A model generated the notes under the pieces. That model was not told the origin of the DNA and did not search any database. It worked only from the letters and a program-made list of their open reading frames with translations. Made by a program: the position numbers and the translations under genes. Source: Myxococcales bacterium (lineage in GTDB: Bacteria; Myxococcota_A; Polyangia; Fen-1088). Taken from it: DNA of 64,000 nt. Of the stretch, positions 9,082 to 16,654 are shown piece after piece (within the stretch, counting starts at the first letter, position 1; the number at the start of each line of letters is the position of its first letter). Location of the stretch: assembly GCA_022184915.1 (NCBI GenBank), contig JAGTJU010000001.1, forward strand, positions 1,242,057 through 1,306,056. The letters are read 5' to 3'.

Positions 9082-10176
9082 TTACGGGTCTGATTCGTCG
9101 GCCGGCGGCTGCGGTGGCAGAGCTTCCGGCGCAGCGGCGGCGCGCCCGTGACGAAGGCCGGCTTCGAGCGGGGCGTCCGGGGAGCGTCGCCGCGCCGGGC
9201 GGTCCGGGCGCTCGGGGCGGGGCCTGTCGCTGGTCCGGGCGCGCGGCTCCCGCGGCGCGCGGTCCGCGCCGGGCCGCTCGTCGGGTGAGGGCCCGTCGCT
9301 CGGGCCCGGTGCCTGCGCAGGCGGCGAAGCGGCGAGACTGACCTCGTGCGCTGCGAACACCTGGGGAGGCTTGTCTGGATAAAACACACGAACCCTGCCC
9401 GCCAGGATATCGAGGTCTTGCACACGGCCCACACCTTCCGGGGTGTCCACGGCCTTTCCGAGCTTGGGCAGCCCCTTGGACGCCTCGACGTACTGAGCGT
9501 CCTCGTAGACCAGGCAGCACTTGAGCCGACCACATTGGCCCGAGATCTTGGAGGGGGTCAGCGCCAAATTCTGGTTTTTGGCCATGCGGATCGAGATGGG
9601 CTCGAACTTCGGCAAAAACGTTGAACAACACAGCTCCCGGCCGCACGAGCCAATGCCCCCGACGAGCTTGGCCTCGTCACGCACGCCCACCTGACGCAGC
9701 TCGACCCGCAGGCGAAGAAAATTGCCCACGTCCCGCAGGAGATCGCGAAAGTCGATCCGCTGCTCGGAAGCGAAGTACACCGTGGCGCGGTCACGCCGGG
9801 ACGAGACCTCCGCGCGAAACACCTTCACGTCGAGCTTCAGGGCCCGAGCGCGTTCGCGCGCGAAGGCCACGGCTTGCGCGGCCTGGGCTTCCCGGTCGTC
9901 GTGGGCGCGCCTATCCCCGTCGTTTGCGAGCCTGAGGACCTTGGGAAGCGCGCTCGGGCACAGCCGGCGGGCGCTTTGGACCGTGACGCGGGCCACGGCA
10001 CCACCGCGGCGATCATCGACCACGACGAGGTCGCCGGCCACCAAGGTGAGCGGCCCCGCGTCGCAGACCAGGGGGCGACCCACCGGACCAAACACCACCG
10101 TGGTGGTGTTTCTAAAGGTTGACTCGGGCGGCCGCCCGCGCGGCTCTAGGGTTTCGTCGGAAATGAGTTTGTTCAT
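9082..10176 (-). CDS. ricT: RicT/YaaT (PSP1-domain) protein
   Basis: This 364-residue protein belongs to the PSP1/RicT family. The PSP1 domain is at about residues 20-280. It contains the family's Cys clusters, 'GSCGRELCC' and 'SGQCGRLKCC', known in Bacillus to help bind Fe-S clusters in the Ric (Y-) complex that modulates RNase Y and mRNA maturation. The last 80 or so residues are Pro/Arg/Glu-rich and probably disordered, an extension absent from the short Bacillus protein. ATG 10176 overlaps the holB stop by four bases (ATGA), the same holB-ricT neighbourhood as in Firmicutes. RNase Y itself is not in this window, so its target here is unknown. Confidence 0.88.
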   Translation of the reverse strand: MNKLISDETLEPRGRPPESTFRNTTTVVFGPVGRPLVCDAGPLTLVAGDLVVVDDRRGGAVARVTVQSARRLCPSALPKVLRLANDGDRRAHDDREAQAAQAVAFARERARALKLDVKVFRAEVSSRRDRATVYFASEQRIDFRDLLRDVGNFLRLRVELRQVGVRDEAKLVGGIGSCGRELCCSTFLPKFEPISIRMAKNQNLALTPSKISGQCGRLKCCLVYEDAQYVEASKGLPKLGKAVDTPEGVGRVQDLDILAGRVRVFYPDKPPQVFAAHEVSLAASPPAQAPGPSDGPSPDERPGADRAPREPRARTSDRPRPERPDRPARRRSPDAPLEAGLRHGRAAAAPEALPPQPPADESDP

Positions 10177-11195
10177 GGGGTGGGGCCGGCGCCACCGCGC
10201 CGGAACTCGAGCGATCGCAGAGAAAACACGAGGCCTTCGACGGCCGTCACGGCGTTGACGTTGCCGGCCAAGGCCGCTTCGGCCTCCAAAACGGCGTCGA
10301 GGGCCTTGCGGATACGAGGTAAAGGTCGGGGCCCGCCCCGCGCGAGCACGTCCTGGATCTCGGAGCGCCGCGCTCCAAGGATCACCAGCTCGGGGGCGCC
10401 CGCCGCGGCCATCAAGGCGTCGCGGTAGAGGCGCCCCAGAAGGTCGAGGGTGTCCAGTAGGCCCTCGCGAGCCTCCTTTCCCGCGAAACTGGCCGCTGCG
10501 TCCATGATGGGCCCCACGAGGTTGCCAGCCGCTGCGCTGCGAAGGCGAGACACCGCGCTCCACAGGGCCTCGTCGTCGTCGCCCGCCACCAGCGTCGAGG
10601 CCCGAGCGAGCGAACCGTTGGCCAGCGCCGCGGCCACCTGTGCTTTTTCGGGTGGCGTGCCCCTCGCCTCGAGCCAGGCGGAGATGGCTCCCGGCGCGAG
10701 CGGAGAAAAGCGAACCCGCTGAGTACGCGACCGGATGGTCTCGAGCAGCCGCGCGGGTGCAGCGGTGACCAACACGAGGTGGTTGCCCGCGGCGGGTTCC
10801 TCGAGCGTCTTGAGCAGGCAGTTCGCCGCGCTGGCGTTCAGCCGGTCTGCCTCGTCCACCACGATGAGGCGTGCCGGGCCTTCGTGCGGCCGCTCGGACG
10901 CGAGCGCCACGATCTCGTCGGCTTCCTCTTTTTTGAGCTCCCGGGCTTCCGGCGCGAAGGTGCGCAGATCCGGGTGCAAGCCGGCAAGGGCGCGGTGGCA
11001 CACGTCGCACGCCCCGCAGCCTCGGCCGGGCGCCTGGGGGCAAAGCATCGCCACCCCGAGCGCGAGCGCGGTGCTTTTTTTCCCGACGCCGTCAGGACCC
11101 TCGAAGAGGTAGGCGTGAGGCACCCGCCCCTGACCGACGGCGCGCACGAGGCGGGCCACGGCGGCGTCTTGGCCGAACACTTGCGACAGCAGCAT
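10173..11195 (-). CDS. holB: DNA polymerase III delta prime subunit
   Basis: This 340-residue clamp-loader subunit starts with the typical 'VFGQDAAVARLVRAV' block. It has a Walker A-like GPDGVGKKST at about residues 33-42, a zinc-binding CxxCxxC module at about 58-75 (CGACDVCHR), and the sensor-2/SRC-region features of the family. It works in the clamp-loader complex that loads the beta clamp at replication forks. ATG 11195 is used; no ribosome-binding site is obvious. It is the first gene of the unit holB-ricT and possibly the PAS-GGDEF-EAL gene. Confidence 0.9.
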   Translation of the reverse strand: MLLSQVFGQDAAVARLVRAVGQGRVPHAYLFEGPDGVGKKSTALALGVAMLCPQAPGRGCGACDVCHRALAGLHPDLRTFAPEARELKKEEADEIVALASERPHEGPARLIVVDEADRLNASAANCLLKTLEEPAAGNHLVLVTAAPARLLETIRSRTQRVRFSPLAPGAISAWLEARGTPPEKAQVAAALANGSLARASTLVAGDDDEALWSAVSRLRSAAAGNLVGPIMDAAASFAGKEAREGLLDTLDLLGRLYRDALMAAAGAPELVILGARRSEIQDVLARGGPRPLPRIRKALDAVLEAEAALAGNVNAVTAVEGLVFSLRSLEFRRGGAGPTP

Positions 11196-11332
11196 CGAAG
11201 ACCCACCCTAACAGACGCCAGGGCCCAGGGAGAAGGGGACGGGCTCCTCGCCGCCGGGGCTTCGCCCGAAATTCGCGTCGGTGCGTGCCGGGGGGCGCTA
11301 CACTTCCAGACGAAACGGCCAAGGGGAACCCG

Positions 11333-11989
11333 ATGAGCGTGCTGAAAAGACTGGCAACTCTGGTGAAATCGAACCTGAACGACCTGGTGGATTCGATGCA
11401 GGATCCGGCCAAGGAGTTCGACCAACTGGTGCGGGACATGGAGGACTCGGCCCGAGCGGCCCGCCAGGAGGTGGCCGCATGCCTCGCCACGGAAAAGCGC
11501 ATGGTCAAGCAGTCCGAGACCCTCGCGGCGGAGGTGCGCAGCTGGGAGGAAAAAGCGGAGCGGGCCGTGAAGTCCCAAGATGACGAGCTCGCGCGCCAAG
11601 CGCTTGCACGCAAGGCAGAAAAAGAGCGCGAAAAGGCCGAGGCGGACCGGGCTGCTGACGAGCAGCGGCTGCACGTCGATCAACTCACGGCGGGCTTGAA
11701 GGCCCTCGAGACCCGGGTCAAGGACGTGAAACTTCGCCAGGGCACCTTGCGCGAACAGGCCCGCGCCTCGAAGGGACAGAGCGCCGTGTCCTCCTCTGGA
11801 GGGGCCTTCGCCGAGTTCGATCGGTTGGCGGGCCGAGTGGACGCCCTGGAAGTCGAGGCTCACCTCGACGATGAGCTCACGGGGCGCACGCCCGAGTCAC
11901 GTGCCGCCGAGCGCAAGCTCGACACGATGGCCGACGCCCAGAAGCTCGATGACGCCCTCGCGGCGTTGAAGAAAAAACTCGAGAGCTGA
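11333..11989 (+). CDS. pspA: PspA/IM30 family membrane-stress protein
   Basis: This 218-residue, almost wholly helical protein matches PspA/IM30 (ESCRT-III superfamily). It begins with the amphipathic membrane-binding helix and 'LNDLVDSMQDPAKEF' block, followed by long coiled-coil helices. The family coats and repairs stressed inner membrane. I chose ATG 11333 because a strong AAGGGGA site at 11321-11327 precedes it and because it matches the family N-terminus. A TACACT -10-like box lies at 11299-11304. No pspF, pspB or pspC is adjacent, so control by the classical Psp circuit is not shown. Confidence 0.85.
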   Translation: MSVLKRLATLVKSNLNDLVDSMQDPAKEFDQLVRDMEDSARAARQEVAACLATEKRMVKQSETLAAEVRSWEEKAERAVKSQDDELARQALARKAEKEREKAEADRAADEQRLHVDQLTAGLKALETRVKDVKLRQGTLREQARASKGQSAVSSSGGAFAEFDRLAGRVDALEVEAHLDDELTGRTPESRAAERKLDTMADAQKLDDALAALKKKLES

Positions 11990-11998
11990 CCCGCACCC

Positions 11999-12769
11999 TC
12001 AGCGGCCGGTCTCGCCTTGCCTCTCTGCGGCAGCAAGCCGCCGGGCCGCGAGGAGCAGCAGGACCGCCATCGCGGCCAAGAGCGTGATGCCGACGCCGAG
12101 TCCGATGAGCAACGTCGTGCGTGAGCCAGGGGCCAAGCGCAGCGGGCCGAGCGCCACCCAGGCAGGCTCTCCCGTGGGCACGGGCCGGGTCGCGGCGCGG
12201 ATGATGGCGACGTCGGAGGGCACGAGGCCGGGCACGCTGCCTGCGATCAACGACTTGACCTCATCGTCACTGAGGGCCACGTCCTCCGCCCGCACCCGCA
12301 GGAGGACGGCGGCGCGCGCCGGAACGCGGGCTGGTTCCCGAGGTGCCGCGAGAGGATCTCGCTCCTCCGGCACGATATGCACCCGGCTCGACACGACGCC
12401 CTCCACGCCGTTGAGCGTGGTCTCCAGCTCCCCTGAGAGCGCCCGAAGAAAACGTGCACGCTCTTCCGTGGGGGTGGGGATCAAGCTGGGTTGTTCGTAG
12501 ACCTGCGCAAACCCATGTGCTTCGGCCCGCGGCAAGCCCAGGGCGGCAAGCAACGTGAGCGCGCGGGGAGCCTCGGCCTGCGGTACGCTGACCGAATAGC
12601 GCGCCGGATCGCTGCCCTCGTCTCTTTGCTTGCGGGCCGGCACGCCTGCTTGCTCGAGCCGGCTCACGATTTCGTTCGCCGTCGGCTCCTCGAGCCCCCC
12701 TTGCACGGCCACGGTGCACCCCGCCACGGCCAGTAGCAAGACGGCCGCCCAAGCCACGATCCGCTTCAT
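11999..12769 (-). CDS. sctJ: SctJ/YscJ-type type III secretion inner-ring lipoprotein
   Basis: This 256-residue lipoprotein has lipobox AVAGC (Cys 18), two ring-building-motif domains (about residues 22-75 and 95-190, with 'SPTEER'-like and 'GVVSSRVHIV' blocks typical of YscJ/FliF) and one C-terminal membrane helix at about 217-242. In type III secretion, SctJ forms the inner-membrane ring, and it is homologous to flagellar FliF. Length and architecture fit SctJ, not the longer FliF. The start lies 10 bases after the stop of the FliA-type sigma gene on the same strand. No other secretion or flagellar gene is present in the window, so this is an orphan component here. Confidence 0.85.
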   Translation of the reverse strand: MKRIVAWAAVLLLAVAGCTVAVQGGLEEPTANEIVSRLEQAGVPARKQRDEGSDPARYSVSVPQAEAPRALTLLAALGLPRAEAHGFAQVYEQPSLIPTPTEERARFLRALSGELETTLNGVEGVVSSRVHIVPEERDPLAAPREPARVPARAAVLLRVRAEDVALSDDEVKSLIAGSVPGLVPSDVAIIRAATRPVPTGEPAWVALGPLRLAPGSRTTLLIGLGVGITLLAAMAVLLLLAARRLAAAERQGETGR

Positions 12770-12779
12770 GACCGCATCC

Positions 12780-13502
12780 TTATCTCAGTTCGGTGGGCTC
12801 GGGCGGGACCAGTCCGCCCTTTACGAGCGATTTTCGTAAAAGGTTCACCGCACGGGCGTGAAGGCGGCACGCCCAGGACTTCGACAGGCCCAAGGCGGCG
12901 CCGGCCTCTTCGAGCGTCTTGTCGTCGAAGTAGTACATCTGCATGAGCTGCCGCTCCTTCTCGGGAAGGGCGGCCACGGCGGCGTGGACGTGGGCATCGG
13001 CTTGCCGCCGCGCCACCTGATCTTCGGGGGCGTCTTCCGCGTCGTCGGCCACCGCGGCGGCCGCTTCGATCGACACGATGTGGACGGAGGCCACGGCGTC
13101 GAGCACTTGAGCCAAGCCCGCCAGGACTTCCTCGGTGTCCTCTCCGCCGAGGGGCCCCTCCGGGGTGCGGTCGGATTCGGCTTGCAGGTAGGCGTTGACC
13201 CGCTCTTCCGCGCAGTACCGGGCATAGTCTGCCCTTGAGTACCAGCCCATGGTGCGGATGCCATCCATCATGGCGCCCTTCACACGGTAGTAGGCAAAGG
13301 TCGAGAACGAAGCGCCGTACCGCGGGTCGAAGCGTTGCGCGGCCTCCAGGAGCCCCTTGGTCCCGTAAGCCACCAGGTCGTCATAGTCCACCCCCTTGGC
13401 GACGCCCTTGCGCAGCTGGGCAGCCACCCCTTGGACCAAGCTCATGTGCTGTTTGACCAGATCGTCCCTGCCCAAAGCCACTTTCTCCTCGTCCTGGTCC
13501 AT
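12780..13502 (-). CDS. FliA/WhiG-type (sigma-28 family) sigma factor
   Basis: This 240-residue sigma factor has region 2 at about residues 15-85 ('DYDDLVAYGTKGLLEAAQRFDP' pattern, then 'FSTFAYYRVKGAMMDGIR') and region 4 at about 175-230 with a helix-turn-helix ('TLEEAGAALGLSKSWACRLH'). A long acidic linker replaces a typical region 3. In the family it directs RNA polymerase to flagellar, motility or sporulation promoters. ATG 13502 is chosen; a GTG directly precedes it. The sctJ-like gene follows after 10 bases, which suggests one transcript. No anti-sigma factor FlgM is nearby. Confidence 0.85.
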   Translation of the reverse strand: MDQDEEKVALGRDDLVKQHMSLVQGVAAQLRKGVAKGVDYDDLVAYGTKGLLEAAQRFDPRYGASFSTFAYYRVKGAMMDGIRTMGWYSRADYARYCAEERVNAYLQAESDRTPEGPLGGEDTEEVLAGLAQVLDAVASVHIVSIEAAAAVADDAEDAPEDQVARRQADAHVHAAVAALPEKERQLMQMYYFDDKTLEEAGAALGLSKSWACRLHARAVNLLRKSLVKGGLVPPEPTELR

Positions 13503-13573
13503 CACTCTGTCCGATTCCTGACTACATCAACGGCTCGAGTGGCCGTCAAGGTGTATAAACGCCCCTCAAGCGC

Positions 13574-14560
13574 ATGGGAAGTTTCCGCAGCCTTTCGCCA
13601 GGTGATGTCAGAGACGTGCTCGTTACCTTCGGGCTGTCGCCCGACGAATTTCAAGGCCACGAGCCCATCGCTGCCGGCACGATCAACACGAACGTCTTGG
13701 TGAAGACCGCATCGGCGATGTGGTTTCTCCGGGTCAACGAGGGCAAGTCCGAAGACGAAGTGGCGCGCGAAGCGGCCATCGTGTCCCACGCCGCCGCCCG
13801 GGGGGTCTCCACGCCTTTGCCGCGACCCGCGCGTGACGGTCGCCTTTACGCGCCCTGGCAAGACAGCTGGATCTCCATTTTTCCCTGGGTGCCGGGCCGT
13901 ACCCTGCGGCGGGACGAGGTCGGCGCTTCCCACGGGCGGCAGGTGGGCGAGGCGTTGGCGCGCCTGCATCTGGCTGGCACCGGATATGCCGATCACCGGC
14001 CGGGCCGCTACGAACCCGACGAGATCTCCCGGCGGTTCGCGGCGATCGCCACGCGCGCGGATCCCAACCTCCGAGCTGCGGTCGAGACACTCGGCCCAGA
14101 GCTGGCGCGCCTTTCGACCGTTCGCCGTTCCGATCTGCCCACGGGGTTGATTCACGGCGATCTCTTCGTCGACAACGTGCTGTTCACGGACGATGGCCGG
14201 CTGTCCGCGCTGCTCGATTTCGAGCAAGCGTCCTGGGGCAGGCTGGCCTACGACGTGGCGGTGACGCTCCTTGCTTTCGCATTCGGGCGAGAGGGCTTTC
14301 GCGACGACGTGGCGCGGGCGCTGCTCGATGGCTATTGTCGCCTCCGCGCCCCCCTGGGGAGTGAGCAAGAGGGCTTCGGCGCCGAGCTCGCGTTTGCATC
14401 CTGCCGGTTTGCCGTCACCCGCATCACGGACGTGTATTTGCGGCGCGGCCAGGGCGCCCCGGGAGGCAAGGATTTCAACCGCTACCTGCAGCGTCTCGCC
14501 CGGGTCAAGCAGGATTGGCGCCCCCAGGGCGGGGTCCTGTCCTTCGAGGCAGACCGCTGA
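13574..14560 (+). CDS. thrB: homoserine kinase, APH-fold type
   Basis: This 328-residue kinase phosphorylates homoserine on the way to threonine. It belongs to the aminoglycoside-phosphotransferase-fold ThrB type, not the GHMP type. Visible features are 'GTINTNVLV' near residue 35, the catalytic loop 'GLIHGDLFVDNVLF' at about 194-207 and the metal-binding 'LLDFEQASWG' at about 215-224. A TATAAA box at 13554-13559 would place the transcript start only about eight bases before ATG 13574, with no Shine-Dalgarno sequence. It stands alone, divergent from the sigma gene. Confidence 0.82.
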   Translation: MGSFRSLSPGDVRDVLVTFGLSPDEFQGHEPIAAGTINTNVLVKTASAMWFLRVNEGKSEDEVAREAAIVSHAAARGVSTPLPRPARDGRLYAPWQDSWISIFPWVPGRTLRRDEVGASHGRQVGEALARLHLAGTGYADHRPGRYEPDEISRRFAAIATRADPNLRAAVETLGPELARLSTVRRSDLPTGLIHGDLFVDNVLFTDDGRLSALLDFEQASWGRLAYDVAVTLLAFAFGREGFRDDVARALLDGYCRLRAPLGSEQEGFGAELAFASCRFAVTRITDVYLRRGQGAPGGKDFNRYLQRLARVKQDWRPQGGVLSFEADR

Positions 14561-14584
14561 GCGAGCCGGCGTCGAGGCGACCGC

Positions 14585-14920
14585 TCAGGGGCTGGTCGCA
14601 CCCAGCGCCAAATACTTGCGAAGGGTTTCCTTACGTTCGTTGTCGAGACCCACGAAGCGGATCCCGAGGTCCATCGGCGTGTCGGGGTTTGCCCAGACCA
14701 CCTCCCCCCGCGCGGTGATGCAGGTGTCGAGCTCGGGAAAGTTGATGACCAGGTCTACGGGAGTTCCCACGTCCTCGAGCGCATCCGTTTGTATGCACAA
14801 GCCGCCGAGCGACAGGTTTTGGATGCGGTGGTTGAGCAGGATCTCGGTGCCGGTGTAGTCCACACGCGCCTCCACCTCGAACCGGGGAAACTCACGGGGA
14901 TGCTCGCCTTGGTTTGCCAT
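14585..14920 (-). CDS. PilZ-domain c-di-GMP receptor
   Basis: This 111-residue single-domain protein has the c-di-GMP-binding RxxxR (REFPR, residues 9-13) and NxSxGG (NLSLGG) motifs of PilZ, followed by the beta-barrel with 'ARGEVVWANP' and 'GIRFVGL'. It probably relays c-di-GMP to a partner protein, since no output domain is attached. It ends 24 bases from the thrB stop on the opposite strand. Two c-di-GMP enzymes in the first 9 kb are possible sources of the ligand. Confidence 0.88.
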   Translation of the reverse strand: MANQGEHPREFPRFEVEARVDYTGTEILLNHRIQNLSLGGLCIQTDALEDVGTPVDLVINFPELDTCITARGEVVWANPDTPMDLGIRFVGLDNERKETLRKYLALGATSP

Positions 14921-15127
14921 GTGTGCCTTCCGCGCAGGAGACCTAGAATCTCAGTTGCGGGCCGGATTTTCAACGTGGGGTGTGACTTTCCCGCACGTGG
15001 TCCCGGACCAAGCCCCTCCGCGGGTGTCCCCCGCGAGCCCACAAGAGCGCCGCTGTAGGCTCGAAATGCAAGCGATCTCGTGTCCGTGCGTGGCAGGCAG
15101 TGGCGGATACGAGGTAAACTCTTCGGT

Positions 15128-16654
15128 ATGGCCCACCCGAACGAGGTGAGCGTTCCGGAGGAGATTACGGAGGTCTCCCGGAAAGCCGTACGGTCGCCGC
15201 CCACCGCGGGTGTGCCCCGTTTGATCATGCTTTCGGGCCCCCAGGCCGGGCGGAAGTATCCCGTGGGGGCCGACATGACGCTGGGGCGCGGGTCGCAGGC
15301 GAGTCTCTACCTCGACGACAAACGTTTGTCTCGGTTGCACGCGCGCATCTACCTGGCGGAACTCGGAACCTACGTTCTCGAGGATCTCCGAAGCCTGAAC
15401 GGCACGTTCGTCAACGGGGATCGGATCGATACCCACGTACTTGGCTACGGCGACAAGATCCAGGTGGGCTCGTCGACGCTGCTGTTCACCCACGATAACC
15501 CTCTCGACGAGCAGCTCGCTCAGATGCAGAAGATGGAGCTGCTCGGGCGCATTGGCGCGGGTATCGCCCACGACTTTAACAACCTCTTGGGCGTCGCGGT
15601 GGCGAGCATGGATTACCTCGATACCCTACCCGTCGATCGGAAAGTGGGTGACCCCGACGTGCGGGAGTGCCACGAGGACGTGCGCGCAGCGCTCAAGCGC
15701 GCGGCCGAGCTCACGATGCGCCTTTTGGGCGTCGCCCGCCGGGGCGGGTACGTGATGGCTCGCCTGGATCTTGGGGCCTTGGCACGCGAGGTGACCGAGC
15801 TCGTGCGTCGGGTGACCTCACAAAACGTTCGTATCGAATGCGATGTGGAGCCTGACGTTTGGGTGATCGGGGACCAGGGGCAGATCCACCAGGCCCTCAT
15901 GAATCTCTGTATCAACGGTCGCGATGCCATGCCCGCTGGGGGGATCATGCGCGTGAGCGTGCGGCGGGAGAGCGGGCAGGGGCCAGCCGCCGTGCTGGGC
16001 GAGTCGGTGGTGGTGTCCGTGGCGGACACGGGGGTGGGCATGGATGAGGAGACCCGCGTACGCGCCTTCGAGTCCTTCTTCACCACGAAGAGCGGCGCGC
16101 GGGGTACGGGCCTGGGCCTGGCCACGGTGCTCGAAACCGCGAAGGTCCACGGCGGGTACGTGGACCTGCAAAGCCAGCTGGGCCACGGCACCACCGTTCG
16201 TTTGGTCATGCCGGCCGCCCCGCGGGTTCACAAGGGGGGTCCGGGAGCCGAGACGCTGATGGACATCCCCGTGCCCAGCTTCGAGAAGGCCAAAGGCGCG
16301 GTGCGCATTCTCCTGGTGGACGACGACGTGGGGGTGCGGCGGTCCCTCTCTCGTCTTTTGGCCATGCACGGCCACGAGGTGGAGCAAGCGACCAACGGAC
16401 AGGAGGCGGTCGATCTTTACCGAAGCCTGCGGCCCGATCTCGTCCTCATGGACCTGGACATGCCGGTACTGTCAGGCCGCAAAGCCTATGATCAATTGCA
16501 GAAGCTGGACCCGCGGGTGCGCGTGGTCTTCATGTCGGGCCATGGCGGGACGGGCACGGCGGGCGGGCCTCCGCCAGGGTGTACGTTCCTTCAAAAACCC
16601 TGTGGCATGGACGAGCTTCAGGCCGCGATCGCCTCGGCCGTTCAGCTCGCGTGA
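15128..16654 (+). CDS. FHA-histidine kinase-receiver hybrid
   Basis: This 508-residue cytoplasmic protein has an FHA domain at about 31-125 (GRG 53-55, Ser 68, His 71, Asn-Gly 91-92, all phosphothreonine-binding positions). A phosphoacceptor helix follows with His 148 in 'AGIAHDFNNLL', then an HATPase domain at about 240-370 ('NLCINGRDAM', 'DTGVGM', 'GTGLGLA') and a C-terminal receiver at about 395-505 with the acceptor Asp in 'LVLMDLDMP'. Phosphothreonine recognition would couple Ser/Thr kinase signals to a His-Asp relay. ATG 15128 is preferred over GTG 15080. A TAAACT box at 15115-15120 sits seven bases before the ATG. The 3' end overlaps the RND gene by 13 bases, tail to tail. Confidence 0.88.
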   Translation: MAHPNEVSVPEEITEVSRKAVRSPPTAGVPRLIMLSGPQAGRKYPVGADMTLGRGSQASLYLDDKRLSRLHARIYLAELGTYVLEDLRSLNGTFVNGDRIDTHVLGYGDKIQVGSSTLLFTHDNPLDEQLAQMQKMELLGRIGAGIAHDFNNLLGVAVASMDYLDTLPVDRKVGDPDVRECHEDVRAALKRAAELTMRLLGVARRGGYVMARLDLGALAREVTELVRRVTSQNVRIECDVEPDVWVIGDQGQIHQALMNLCINGRDAMPAGGIMRVSVRRESGQGPAAVLGESVVVSVADTGVGMDEETRVRAFESFFTTKSGARGTGLGLATVLETAKVHGGYVDLQSQLGHGTTVRLVMPAAPRVHKGGPGAETLMDIPVPSFEKAKGAVRILLVDDDVGVRRSLSRLLAMHGHEVEQATNGQEAVDLYRSLRPDLVLMDLDMPVLSGRKAYDQLQKLDPRVRVVFMSGHGGTGTAGGPPPGCTFLQKPCGMDELQAAIASAVQLA

